Part shown: positions 18,813 through 28,682 of the stretch, in pieces
How positions within the stretch are numbered: position 1 is the stretch's first letter
How the letters are laid out: each line of letters begins with the position of its first letter
From: Trichodesmium sp002260545
Lineage (GTDB): Bacteria > Cyanobacteriota > Cyanobacteriia > Cyanobacteriales > Microcoleaceae
Direction of reading: 5' to 3'
Length of the DNA: 64,000 bases
Assembly (NCBI RefSeq): GCF_050016015.1
Contig: NZ_JBNHEQ010000220.1
Span: forward strand, 1-64,000
Translations under genes and position numbers: made by a program
Notes under the pieces: generated by a model
Told to the model about the DNA's origin: nothing
Seen by the model: only the letters and a program-made list of their open reading frames with translations
Database searches by the model: none

Positions 18813-18932
18813 AGCACTTAGATATGGCTAAAACCTTAATCAATAAAATCTATAATTATCTGAATTGCTAATTTCTTAAAACAATCTTATAGTAAGTTTA
18901 TTATTTAAAAATCTTCTGAGGATAGATACAAC

Positions 18933-20003
18933 ATGAGCATTATCTTAGTAACAGGAGCAGCTGGGTTAATTGGCTCTGAGTCAGTACGTTTTTTTTGCGC
19001 CAAAGGTTTTACTGTTGTTGGTATTGATAATAATATGCGTTCTTTTTTCTTTGGTGAAGAAGCATCAACAGATTGGAATCGTGATCGCCTTTTAGAAGAT
19101 TATGGAGAGCGTTATATTCATCATAATGCTGATATTCGAGACCAACAAGAAATCTCTAGAATTTTCCAGACTTATGGTACAGAAATTAGCTTGATTATTC
19201 ATGCGGCAGGTCAACCTTCCCATGATTGGGCAGCTAAAGATCCCTATACTAATTTTACAGTTAATGCTAATGGCACTTTAGTGTTACTAGAAAATACTCG
19301 TCAGCACTGTCCAAATGCTGTATTTATTTTTTGTTCAACGTGTAAAGTTTACGGAGATACCCCTAACTATTTACCTCTTGTTGAACAAGAACTACGCTGA
19401 GAAATTCAGAAGTCACATCATTACTTTCAAGGTGTTGATGAAAATATGAGTATTGATAATTCCCAGCATTCTCTATTTGGAGCTTCTAAAATAGCTGCTG
19501 ATATTTTAGTGCAAGAATATGGTCGTTATTTTAACTTAAAAACTGTTTCTTTTCGAGGTGGATGTTTAACAGGGCCTAGTCATTCAGGGGCTAAATTGCA
19601 TGGTTTTTTATCTTATTTGATGAAATGTACTATGACTGGAGAACCATATCAAATTTATGGATATAAAGGCAAACAAGTGCGTGATAATATTCATAGCTAT
19701 GATTTAGTCAATGCTTTTTGGCACTATTATCAAGCTCCTAGAGTGGCCGAAATTTATAATATAGGAGGCAGTCGTTTTAGCAATTGCTCAATGTTAGAAG
19801 CCATTGATTATTGTCAAGTAATTACTGAACAAAAACTTAATTATAGTTATGTAGAATCTAATCGAAGTGGAGATCATATTTGGTGGATAAGCGATATCCA
19901 AAAATTTCAAAATCATTATCCTGAGTGGAAATTAACCTACACCATTAAAGATATATTAGAAGAAATTTTTATGAATAATGTAAATCGTTGGAGTAAAAAA
20001 TAA
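18933..20003 (+). pseudogene. NAD-dependent sugar epimerase/dehydratase interrupted by one TGA
   Basis: Two open segments, 18933-19400 and 19446-20003, are in the same frame and separated by a single TGA at 19398-19400. Read through, they give one extended SDR enzyme of about 356 residues. It has the Rossmann motif GAAGLIG at about residues 8-14, a downstream SLFGASKIAAD segment with the YxxxK-type region altered, and a C-terminal SDIQKFQNHYPEWKL typical of sugar nucleotide epimerases. CDP-paratose 2-epimerase-like proteins are the closest I can recall. In that family a tryptophan commonly follows such a segment, so TGG to TGA is the simplest change (inference). The start follows GAGGA. Confidence 0.82.
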
Positions 20004-20026
20004 TTAGTTTCTCCCCAATCTTTTTA

Positions 20027-21226
20027 CTAATTATTCCAATTCCCTCTAACAACATTATAGGCATCTAGACGACTAGCGACATCTAGCTGTTGCCAATCAG
20101 GAAAATATTTCTGAAGGCGAAGTGCCATCTCTGTAGTGGTATCAGTCGTCAAATACTTATAAAGCCCTTTTCTACCAAAAGTAATAACATCTTTATAAGT
20201 TGCTGCTAACTCTAAATATTTTTCCAATAGTTTTGCATTTTCACTATCGTTAGAGGGATAAAATTCCTGTTTATGAGAGGGCTTTTCTATGGTGATTATA
20301 GTTCTTCCTTGATATGTTTCCAAATCTTCCTTTTTTTGAAAGCTCTTATAATCAGTAATTCGAGCTTGTATATGATCTTTTTCAGGAAAGTAAGTCATAG
20401 AAATAGGTTTGCTATTGAATTCACCATAATAATCCCTTTCTAAGATAACAGGCTCTATTTCATAACCAGAATATTTTAGTTTGCCATAGGGATACCCGAA
20501 CAATTTATCTATACTCATAGTAGAAATCAACATATCATAAGAAATAGTCGTTCCTGAATCTAAAATAACCTCTTTTTTCTCGAAATCTACTTTTGAAACC
20601 AAAGTATCATAGACGACATTTATCCCTTGCAAAAGATTCTTAAACAATTCGTTCCAGTCGCTTTTTGGATATGCACACCATCGTTTGTTAAAAAACATCT
20701 TTTCATCTTTTAAAGATTCACCTAAATGTCGCATTTTTGCCCATTCTGCTGACATTGTTTTCGGAGCTATTCCCCAAAATTTTTCAGTAAAATCTTTAAA
20801 ATATATTTCATAAAAAGTTTTTCCTACTTTATCAATTAAATAAGTTTCAAAGTTTTCTTCATTAGGAATATTGGGTAAGTTTTTCCATTCTTCTTCTACA
20901 ATTTCTTTAATACCTAAAATTTCAGCATTTTTCTGATGAGGAGGATAATAGGTAAATTTTCCTTTCACATAAGATGCCGAAGTTAATCCAGTCTCCACAC
21001 AATCAATATGTTTCAGAATAAAGGCGATCGCTTCATCAGAGCAATGATGATTAGCTAAAATATGAGGACCATACTCATAAACCATTCCCTCTTTATAATA
21101 GCTTTTACATAATCCTCCCGGACGTTTAGCACTCTCCAATACAGTAATTTGAGCCTGATCGTTAAATAACCTTGCGAGACTTGCACCAGCATAACCTGCA
21201 CCAATAATAACTATTTTTTTCTTCAT
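20027..21226 (-). CDS. UDP-galactopyranose mutase-like flavoprotein
   Basis: A 399-residue protein. IGAGYAGASLA (residues about 7-17) is the FAD dinucleotide-binding motif, and an ESAKRPGGLC segment follows at about 35. FTEKFWG (about 149-155) and RITDYKSFQ (about 290) match blocks of UDP-galactopyranose mutase and related sugar-nucleotide mutases, which ring-contract UDP-galactose to the furanose form. It is convergent with the epimerase pseudogene. A role in surface polysaccharide is likely, but the exact sugar is not determined by sequence. Confidence 0.75.
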   Translation of the reverse strand: MKKKIVIIGAGYAGASLARLFNDQAQITVLESAKRPGGLCKSYYKEGMVYEYGPHILANHHCSDEAIAFILKHIDCVETGLTSASYVKGKFTYYPPHQKNAEILGIKEIVEEEWKNLPNIPNEENFETYLIDKVGKTFYEIYFKDFTEKFWGIAPKTMSAEWAKMRHLGESLKDEKMFFNKRWCAYPKSDWNELFKNLLQGINVVYDTLVSKVDFEKKEVILDSGTTISYDMLISTMSIDKLFGYPYGKLKYSGYEIEPVILERDYYGEFNSKPISMTYFPEKDHIQARITDYKSFQKKEDLETYQGRTIITIEKPSHKQEFYPSNDSENAKLLEKYLELAATYKDVITFGRKGLYKYLTTDTTTEMALRLQKYFPDWQQLDVASRLDAYNVVRGNWNN

Positions 21227-21319
21227 AGCTTTTGTTATATTTTGTGGTTAATTTTTATCTTGATTAAATCAGAGCTTACGCATTTTTAAGTTCTAAACCA
21301 CTAAATATAATAGAAGACA

Positions 21320-21757
21320 TTATTCGATAAATATCTGGTTCAATGAGTTGAAACCTGTCTGAAAAACACCATCACCTACTAACTTAATCAGATTCTCTTC
21401 TTCTTGGCGATCGCAGTCGAATGTGGCTGTCCATTCAGCATAAGTTAAATTTCCATCTGTGATTGGCTTAAACTGCAATGTTGCTATATAGTTCTTTAAG
21501 GGCATCGGTGATTCTAGAATTAAGTAGGAGTAGAAATAATCTAAGTCGCTGAGAGCCAATAGCCTTTCGCGAATATTACCCCCTTCTTTAAGATTGAAAT
21601 TACGAATACAGCCAACTTTATCACTAGGCTCATCATTTTCTATGGCACTATTAGCAATAGCTGGATGCCAATTAGGTAGAGCATTAAAATCTCTAATCTT
21701 CATCCATACTTTATCAATATTAGTATTGATAACAGAACTTGTAAAAACTTTAACCAT
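21320..21757 (-). CDS. SRPBCC (START-like) family protein
   Basis: A 145-residue protein starting at ATG 21757, supported by AGAGGAAAT upstream. It is a single SRPBCC fold of the polyketide cyclase/dehydrase-like class: an N-terminal strand, VWMKIRDFNALPNWHPAI near residues 17-34, LLALSDLDYFYSYLILESPMP in the middle, and a C-terminal helix (LVGDGVFQTGFNSLNQIF). Such proteins bind hydrophobic ligands. The ligand is unknown. Confidence 0.8.
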   Translation of the reverse strand: MVKVFTSSVINTNIDKVWMKIRDFNALPNWHPAIANSAIENDEPSDKVGCIRNFNLKEGGNIRERLLALSDLDYFYSYLILESPMPLKNYIATLQFKPITDGNLTYAEWTATFDCDRQEEENLIKLVGDGVFQTGFNSLNQIFIE

Positions 21758-21884
21758 TATGTTAATTTCCTCTATTCTATTATTCAATAGTAGACCAGAA
21801 ACTAAGTTTTTATTATGGTACTACAAGGATTTAAGGTTAACTATTTGAGATGTTTATATCTAGACAATTTATCAGATATGACAC

Positions 21885-21923
21885 AAAAAAATAGTGGGAC
21901 AGACTATTGCCTATCCCACTATT
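21885..21923 (-). terminator. Rho-independent terminator of the rbcL-rbcX-rbcS operon
   Basis: On the minus strand a 10-bp perfect stem, AATAGTGGGA pairing with TCCCACTATT, is followed by a run of six T residues. It lies 16 bases after the rbcS stop and is the clearest canonical terminator in the window. Confidence 0.9.
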
Positions 21924-21938
21924 TCCTATATTACTAAA

Positions 21939-22274
21939 TTAGTATCTTCTTTGATTAGGCTTATGTACGATGAAGCTCAATACTTGACATTGCTTCACGT
22001 TATCAAAACCCATCACGCGAATAAAGCAATCAGGATTTTCACTGCGGCAAGCGTCGATTTCAGTTAAAACTTCATTAACACTTCTAGCATGGAACAGAGG
22101 TAACTTCCACAAAGTCCAGTAGTGCATTTCTGGAGCAGAAGACTCACTGAATTCTACACCAGCGATGAAACCTTGATCCAAAATGTACTGAAGTTGCTGA
22201 CTAACTTGCTGAGGAGTCAGAGGAGGTAAATAGGAAAGGGTTTCGTAACGACGCTCTTTTGGTAATGTTCTCAT
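21939..22274 (-). CDS. rbcS: Ribulose-bisphosphate carboxylase small subunit
   Basis: 111 residues, the full length of cyanobacterial form IB RbcS. It caps the L8 core and stabilises the L8S8 holoenzyme in the carboxysome. Visible family blocks are ETLSYLPPLTPQQVSQQLQYI near residue 7, PEMHYWTLWKLPLF near 48, and the C-terminal FDNVKQCQVLSFIVHKP. It is the last gene of rbcL-rbcX-rbcS, 114 bases downstream of rbcX, and ends just before the terminator. Confidence 0.98.
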   Translation of the reverse strand: MRTLPKERRYETLSYLPPLTPQQVSQQLQYILDQGFIAGVEFSESSAPEMHYWTLWKLPLFHARSVNEVLTEIDACRSENPDCFIRVMGFDNVKQCQVLSFIVHKPNQRRY

Positions 22275-22388
22275 CTTTTTTTACTCTTTAATCAATGTAC
22301 AACTTTTCCAAAGCTTTTAACCAAAAAAACTTTGGAAACTAACCTGCGGGTTTACCCGTAGGGAAAAATGTATTGGAAATTTTCGTAG

Positions 22389-22769
22389 CTAATCAGTTCG
22401 TTGCTCAGGCTCTAAACTAGGGTCAACTATTTCTAGTTGCGTTATCTTTTCGAGATACCCACGGCGATGTTCCATATTAGCTTTTTGAATACCACTGCGA
22501 ACCATTTCTGGTAAATACTCAGCTACTTCCTCTGCTAAATGGTCTCGAACTGTCATCACTCTAAATGCTAATTCTTTATTGTCCTGAAGTAGCTCTTGTA
22601 GGTAAGCTTCTCCATCTTGAATTTTGCCTGTCGAGGAAAAACCACTTAACCAAATTGCTAACGGCGGGTTTGTCTCTCGTAACTGATTCGTTACTGTCCG
22701 CACAGCTTGATAGGTTAGGTAGCTCGTCAGTACCTTTGTAGTATCTTTAGCAACTTTTTTTATATCCAT
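22389..22769 (-). CDS. rbcX: Rubisco assembly chaperone RbcX
   Basis: A 126-residue, all-helical protein. RbcX dimers bind the C-terminal tail of RbcL and help assemble the L8 core. The N-terminal DIKKVAKDTTKVLTSYLTYQAV and the LxDNKELAFRVMTVRDHLAEEVAEYLPEM block match the family. It lies between rbcL and rbcS, its usual position in cyanobacteria. The C-terminal tail is short and charged. Confidence 0.96.
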   Translation of the reverse strand: MDIKKVAKDTTKVLTSYLTYQAVRTVTNQLRETNPPLAIWLSGFSSTGKIQDGEAYLQELLQDNKELAFRVMTVRDHLAEEVAEYLPEMVRSGIQKANMEHRRGYLEKITQLEIVDPSLEPEQRTD

Positions 22770-22904
22770 ATTTGACCCTAGCCTGAATCTATGGTTAGAC
22801 TTTAGATTTTAGATTAAGGATAGATTAAATCCTTAGCAGTCAAGTTTGACATATCTATCTATGTCTTGCCATCTAAAATCTAAAATCTTCCATTTTCAAC
22901 AGAC

Positions 22905-24335
22905 TTAGAGGGTGTCCATGGCCTCGAACTCGAACTTGATTTCCTTCCAAAGTTCACAAGCAACGGCCAAGTCAGGAGACCACTTAGCAGCTTCACGAAT
23001 TACATCGCCACCTTCACGGAATAAGTTGCGACCTTCGTTACGAGCTTGGATACAAGCTTCTAGAGCTACACGGTTAGCTGTTGCACCAGGAGCATTACCC
23101 CAAGGGTGGCCCAAAGTACCACCACCGAATTGTAAGCAGGAATCATCACCGAAGATTTCTACTAGAGCTGGCATGTGCCAAACGTGAATACCACCAGAAG
23201 CAACTGGCATTACACCAGGCATGGAAGCCCAATCTTGAGTAAAGTAAATACCACGCTCGCGGTCTTGCTCAACATGGTCTTCCCGCATTAAGTCCACAAA
23301 GCCCATTGTGATACCTTTTTCACCTTCGAGCTTACCAACCACAGTACCAGAGTGGAGGTGGTCACCACCAGACATTCTCAAGCACTTAGCTAAAACGCGG
23401 AAGTGAATACCGTGAGCTTTCTGACGGTCAATTACAGCGTGCATTGCACGGTGGATGTGTAATAAAATACCGTTGCGACGGCACCATTTGGCCAAAGTTG
23501 TATTAGCTGTAAAACCACCAGTTAGGTAGTCGTGCATGATGATTGGAGTGCCAATTTCCTTAGCAAACTCAGCACGCTCCATCATTTGTTCAACAGTAGG
23601 AGCTGTTACGTTGAGGTAGTGGCCTTTAATTTCACCAGTTTCAGCTTGGGCCTTTTCAATAGCTTCTTGAACGAATAAGAAGCGATCGCGCCAGCGCATG
23701 AAAGGTTGAGAGTTAATATTTTCGTCATCCTTGGTAAAGTCTAAGCCTCCACGCAAGCACTCATAAACTGCTCTACCGTAGTTCTTAGCAGATAGACCTA
23801 ACTTAGGCTTAATAGTACAACCTAATAGAGGACGACCATACTTATTTAATTTGTCACGCTCAACAGTAATACCGTGAGGAGGACCTTCAAAAGTCTTCAA
23901 ATATGCTACTGGAATCCGCATATCTTCTAGACGTAACGCCCGTAGTGCTTTGAAACCAAATACGTTACCTACAATGGAGGTCAACATATTAGTTACAGAA
24001 CCTTCCTCAAACAAATCGAGAGGATAAGCTACATAGCAAATATATTGATTATCTTCGCCAGGAACAGACTCAATATCATAGCAACGACCTTTGTAGCGAT
24101 CTAGGTCAGTTAATAAGTCAGTCCATACTGTTGTCCAAGTACCAGTAGAAGATTCAGCAGCTACCGCAGCACCAGCTTCTTCTGGAGGAACTCCAGGCTG
24201 AGGTGTCATACGGAAAGCAGCCAAAACATCTGTATCTTTTGGTATGTAATCAGGGGTGTAATAAGTCAGTTTATAGTCTTTAACTCCAGCCTGATACCCA
24301 GACTTAGACTGAGTTTGTGTATTAGCGTAACTCAT
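22905..24335 (-). CDS. rbcL: Ribulose-bisphosphate carboxylase large subunit (form IB)
   Basis: 476 residues, full length. Catalytic elements are visible: GCTIKPKLGLSAKNYGR (two catalytic lysines), GGLDFTKDDEN with the carbamylated lysine and metal-binding Asp and Glu, the HRAMHAV histidine pair, loop 6 GTVVGKLEGE, and SGGIHVWHMP. It fixes CO2 onto RuBP in the carboxysome. The start is preceded by TAGGAAATAAG. It is first in an operon with rbcX and rbcS. Form IB together with rbcX between the subunit genes marks a beta-cyanobacterium. Confidence 0.99.
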   Translation of the reverse strand: MSYANTQTQSKSGYQAGVKDYKLTYYTPDYIPKDTDVLAAFRMTPQPGVPPEEAGAAVAAESSTGTWTTVWTDLLTDLDRYKGRCYDIESVPGEDNQYICYVAYPLDLFEEGSVTNMLTSIVGNVFGFKALRALRLEDMRIPVAYLKTFEGPPHGITVERDKLNKYGRPLLGCTIKPKLGLSAKNYGRAVYECLRGGLDFTKDDENINSQPFMRWRDRFLFVQEAIEKAQAETGEIKGHYLNVTAPTVEQMMERAEFAKEIGTPIIMHDYLTGGFTANTTLAKWCRRNGILLHIHRAMHAVIDRQKAHGIHFRVLAKCLRMSGGDHLHSGTVVGKLEGEKGITMGFVDLMREDHVEQDRERGIYFTQDWASMPGVMPVASGGIHVWHMPALVEIFGDDSCLQFGGGTLGHPWGNAPGATANRVALEACIQARNEGRNLFREGGDVIREAAKWSPDLAVACELWKEIKFEFEAMDTL

Positions 24336-26480
24336 ATCTTATTTCCTAAGAATCTCTTTACTCTTCTGTATATTTCACAGACTATTTTAGATAATATCAA
24401 GAATTAGAACTTTTCTACTTAAAAGATTATTTATTTATTAATAACTTTTTTTAATCCTTTTGTTACATTTGTTAATTTTAACGTAGTAATAGTTGGAAAT
24501 AAATCAAGTGCATAATTACTTATTGACAAAAAAACATAAATATGTAAACTAAAACTAACTTCTGAGAAGAGAATTAAATCTTAAGTAAGCTATAGGGGAT
24601 CATAAAAAAGTTACATACTTAGGAAAGCTCAAGACTATAATTATTCACTAATCTAAGCAATTATACTCTGGTGTTCTGTAGTCAGTATGACTAACTATTA
24701 GAGGAAATAGTAGTTTTTTTTCTAGAGAAAATAACTAGCCAATACAGTTAAAAAATCGGTAAGTTAATTTTCATAGGGGGGCTAATTATTTGCATCTATG
24801 CTATTAATAACTATGCTGTGAAAATCCGAAAAAATCCTACATTTAATCTGCATTTCTTGACAACAAAAATAAAAATAAGCAAAACTGATTATTGCTGAAT
24901 ATAAAGATTTCCTTAACTTGACTTGCACTAAGCAAATTAAATGCACAGTAGTGGACGATACATCTCAGATCGTTTCCGGTTGAACAGTTACAAATAAGGT
25001 AGTCATGCTCGCGTAATGGTGAAGGTATATAGAGCAGATTCCACCTTGGTGAGGTATACCCATTGCGAGCAAGATGCCCGCACTATCAACATTTCATTGT
25101 TAATATTTGTACTTGATATAGGCTTTGTTGCATGAAAGTATATAGCTGCCACACTTATTCTGCATATCTAAAATAATGTGCGGAAACTGCTGTAACTATT
25201 GTCCAATATATGAATCTAACATCAATTTTGAAATATAAAAGGCTGAAACCTTTGCCTGTAAAAGCTGTTAAGTTTAATTTACCAACCCTTACTATTGTCC
25301 AATAGATGAATAGAACATCAATAGCGAAAGAGAGCAATATCTCTGCGCAATGGATACTCTATCGCTACTTTCATGCAACAAAGTCCTTGATATACTTAGA
25401 ATATGCTGTATGTTTTGGTTTTGTAATTTCTTCCCACACTCCCCACACTCCCCATACCTCCCACACTCCCCACACTCTCTCAACCATTACTATGCACCAC
25501 CACCGTCAATAATTAGGGGGGAGTCAGGAGAAAGAAGTGTTTTGATCGCTAATTAGGGTTTGCTGAAAAAGTCTTATGGATTAGGGTAGGAGTCAGGAAG
25601 AATGGGGAATTTAGAGGAGGCAGGAGGAAGAATTATCCCTTGGTTTTTCTGCCTGAGGTCAACCCAAAATCCTAACTTTTTGATTTTTCGGGAACCGTGC
25701 ATGAAGCAGATTAAAACCTGGTACTTTTTCAAGACTTCAAGATACTCAATCCCTTATCTGTAAATACTTTTAGATTTAATCAGTCAGCCCTAATTATCCG
25801 CACATAGATTGTTAAATAGCTTTGAGAGTATTGATTCTTGCCGTAAATACGCACCCTACTGAACCGATATACATTAAATGGTAGGTTATATCAAATCTGG
25901 TAGCATCTTTGTAATTAGATAGTTAATCTAGAAGTCAGTCATTAGGAGTCGTAGAGGCGATTCGCGAATCCCCTACTGGATTTTGGTTATGACGATGTGG
26001 TTTATCCATCTGAAAAGCTCTGTAAATGTTACTTTAGGAAAATGGTAAGATTACGATGCTGATTCTTTAAATCTTGATATCAAATCCGGTAGTATCGGTA
26101 TAAAAAAGTAGAGAAACCGGGTTTGTATCAAATGTCCTACAATACTAACATTGACCTCTCACAAACCCGGTTTCTTGTTACTCCGATTTCTCGGGAACCG
26201 TAGCAAGAGGATTTGATATGACACCAAAAATCTATTCAGCTACTTTAAGCTTGACGCGCCAGTAGCCAGTAGGGTATGTTTTTGGACTCACTGGGTAACA
26301 TGAAATGCTGTGTAACATGAATGCACAGCGTTTCTTTTGCGTTTCCCGGCGCCAGATAAAAAGCGCAGTTCCTCTGGAAGAGGCAGCATTCCCCAAGAAA
26401 GGAAAGTGTAACGCACCGCAAGACACCACAAATAATTACGCGATAATGTTAAAATTAATCAATACCATAAAAATAACTCA
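24336..26480. other. Long intergenic region upstream of rbcL, repeat-rich
   Basis: 2.1 kb without a credible gene. From rbcL outward it holds an AT-rich leader/promoter stretch (24336-24950), a repeat with several GAGGTATACC-like blocks (24990-25085), a 265-bp MITE (25121-25385), a CCCCACACTC ladder (25435-25490), an element related to one at 54947 (about 25655-25785), a GGCGATTCGCGAATCCCC palindrome (about 25949), and an inverted pair of AAACCGGGTTTG / CAAACCCGGTTT (26112-26176). Bases 26250-26430 are richer in GC than the surroundings and unlike them, but no gene is seen there. Confidence 0.5.
25121..25385. mobile_element. 265-bp MITE with IS5/IS903-like ends and 9-bp target duplication
   Basis: The left end GGCTTTGTTGCATGAAAGTA and the right end (complement GACTTTGTTGCATGAAAGTA) match at 19 of 20 bases. 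The element is flanked by the perfect 9-bp direct repeat CTTGATATA (25112-25120 and 25386-25394). A GGCTTTGTTG end with a 9-bp duplication is characteristic of the IS903 group of IS5. There is no transposase; the interior carries two copies of ACTATTGTCCAATA. It is non-autonomous. Confidence 0.9.
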
Positions 26481-27218
26481 ATGACACAATCAAAATTACC
26501 AAAACAACAAAATTCCCGCCTGATCGCCATCTTCCTCTGGCTGTTATCAGCTATATATATTTATATCCTGCTACTTTCCCCACACGAACAACCACTTCCA
26601 AACGGACCCATCTGGGCAGTTGAAACAGAAACTATTAAAGAAGTTATTAACCAATCTATCAATTTTTTCTTTATCCTACCCATTTTTAATGCTGTTGGTA
26701 TAAAATATATGGAAGCGCCAAGCATACACCCTTGGTTAGAAAGTTTATTCAACTTTGCTGAAGCATGGATATTTATGTTTCTACCACTGCTGCTAGTTGA
26801 TCGCCGTGGCGGAGAACTCCAAAAAATCGTAATTTGGAGTATGGCAATGTTCCTTACCAATACTTTCCTCCTACCATATATGGCTTGGCGCAGCACCGCA
26901 ACCGAAGTTCCCACAGAAGAACAAATGAGTAAAGGTTTACTGGCAAAAATATTTGGTGTAATAGGATTAATTATAGGCAGCATAGCCATAGTTTGGGGAA
27001 TTGTCGCCAGACCAGAATTTGGTGATATCGCTGCTAGGGCAGAATTTTTCGTGCAAAACTTTCAGAGCGATCGCCTCACTATTGCTTTCTGTGTAGATGT
27101 AATCTTATTTGCCATTTTCCAAGCAGTATTGATAGGAGATATTGAACCCCCAGAAAGTGGCAAACGTTGGTTAAGATTTATTCCGTTTTGGGGATTAGCT
27201 GTTTGGCTAATTTTGTAA
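26481..27218 (+). CDS. Multi-pass membrane protein of unknown function
   Basis: A 245-residue protein with about seven hydrophobic segments: near residues 13-32, 58-75, 88-108, 112-132, 152-172, 198-218 and 228-244. Charged or polar links include DRRGGELQK near 107. It resembles conserved cyanobacterial membrane proteins of unknown role. No transport motif is recognised. It is flanked by long non-coding regions, so it is probably its own transcription unit. Confidence 0.65.
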   Translation: MTQSKLPKQQNSRLIAIFLWLLSAIYIYILLLSPHEQPLPNGPIWAVETETIKEVINQSINFFFILPIFNAVGIKYMEAPSIHPWLESLFNFAEAWIFMFLPLLLVDRRGGELQKIVIWSMAMFLTNTFLLPYMAWRSTATEVPTEEQMSKGLLAKIFGVIGLIIGSIAIVWGIVARPEFGDIAARAEFFVQNFQSDRLTIAFCVDVILFAIFQAVLIGDIEPPESGKRWLRFIPFWGLAVWLIL

Positions 27219-28090
27219 AATAATATCCTGCCCTAATATCATGTCTGGTAGCATCAGTATTGTAAGGTAAGGGTCATTTCAGTTAGCCTCCTATGGTCAG
27301 AACTGCGTTTTTTCGTATAGGGAATGCTCCGCATTTCCTGACGGAATGCTCCGCAAACATGTCGGCGACAGCCGTTTAGCTAGTGCATGACTCCGTTAAC
27401 CCTGCGCGACATGAAAAACGCGCGTTGTGCGTTAGCTAAACAGTTAGCCTCCTATGGTCGGAACTGCGTTATCAGTTATCAGTGAACCTCAGACCTTAGT
27501 CGGAGGCTTGAAATACTGAGTTAAATATTTCTCTTGGTCGATTGGATATGGCTAGGTTTCCTGCTCTTGCAGAGCATTCCGTCAGGAAAGTTGTGCAAGA
27601 GCGAAACGACCGCTTTTTCATCCCCTTAAAAGGGGAGGCTTTAGACATCCTGGTTTTGGTAAGGAAGAAGGCTTTCATTACCTAGAATAGAAGGCTTAAA
27701 AGCCTGAAAAAAATTAAATTTCCTGTAGATATTCACCCTTGGGTTTACACAAACAATACCAACGTACATGATATAACCTCCCTTAAAAAGTAGGATATAT
27801 CTAGGAAAAATTCTAGTATTTCTATTTTATATCTCCTATTTTCTGGAGATATAAAATAGAGAAAAAAAGAATTAATTGATAATTTATGGATAATAATTTA
27901 TTTGCTTTTTTATTTCTGGATAAGTTTATTAGTTATAAATAAAATATCAAGTCTTTCTCACCGAGGAAAAAGAAACCGGAGCTATTTCAGTTTCTCCTCT
28001 ACTCTCTATTCCGTACTTAATTATAAGTGATTAGCAAGATTTGATATAATATCAATTAACCAATCGCCATTCAAGTAGGTGGAATAAATT
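27219..28090. other. Repeat-rich intergenic region
   Basis: 872 bases with no convincing gene. Two copies of TTAGCCTCCTATGGTCxGAACTGCG (about 27278 and 27446) also match the repeat between fraD and fraE. Other content includes palindromes built on GGAATGCTCCGCA, a TTGGTCGATTGGATATGGC block shared with 5981, a CCCCTTAAAAGGGG hairpin (about 27624), and a TATTTTATATCTCC / GGAGATATAAAATA hairpin (about 27820-27860). Confidence 0.5.
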
Positions 28091-28597
28091 ATGTGGATTT
28101 TCTTAGATATTGATGGAGTATTAGTACCAGAGAAAAAATTCGAGCAACCAGTCTTGCACAAAGACATGATCAAATTCGATCCAGTTTGTCTGAATGAATT
28201 TGAAAATGTTCTGCGTCGTTATCCGACTGCCAAAATAGTTATTTCTTCATCCTGGCGCGAAATGTATTCTCTAGAGAAAATTTCTAGTTTATTTTCACCA
28301 GATATTGCTGTGCGTGTTATTGGAGTAACTCCATGTTTACACCCAATAGTTATTGAAAAAAATCGGCATATTCGGCATCAAGGAGTTTTGGAATATCTCA
28401 GACAAAACAATGAGGAAAATCCACTGTGGGTAGCTATTGATGACATTCCTGACTTCTATGAACCAGGTAGTCCGGTTGTTGTTACTGATGCCTATCATGG
28501 TTTTAATCACAACTCTGCTAAAATACTCGATCGCTATCTTGCCTCATTTAGTGAGAAAATAATAGATGAAAATACTAAAACAGGGAGTAGGAAGTAG
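28091..28597 (+). CDS. HAD-like phosphatase domain protein
   Basis: A 168-residue protein of the HAD superfamily, of the short type also found in RNA-repair fusions. FLDIDGVL (residues 4-11) carries the nucleophile and general-acid aspartates. ISSSWRE (about 51-57) fits motif II. A later aspartate pair, WVAIDDIPDF (about 116-125), fits motif IV, which binds magnesium. There is no large cap domain. It is likely a phosphohydrolase of unknown substrate. The GTGGAATAAATT before the ATG includes a weak ribosome binding site. Confidence 0.8.
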   Translation: MWIFLDIDGVLVPEKKFEQPVLHKDMIKFDPVCLNEFENVLRRYPTAKIVISSSWREMYSLEKISSLFSPDIAVRVIGVTPCLHPIVIEKNRHIRHQGVLEYLRQNNEENPLWVAIDDIPDFYEPGSPVVVTDAYHGFNHNSAKILDRYLASFSEKIIDENTKTGSRK

Positions 28598-28682
28598 GGA
28601 GTAGGGAGTAGGGGAAAATAATTGATGATTTTTGTGGGATAATTGATTTAATTTTTTATTTGGAGATGTCTAATAGTTAAGG

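Noticed and set aside
26232..26429. 65-codon minus-strand ORF in a GC-richer stretch
   Set aside because: Composition is odd but there is no start signal or homology; kept only as a remark in the intergenic entry.
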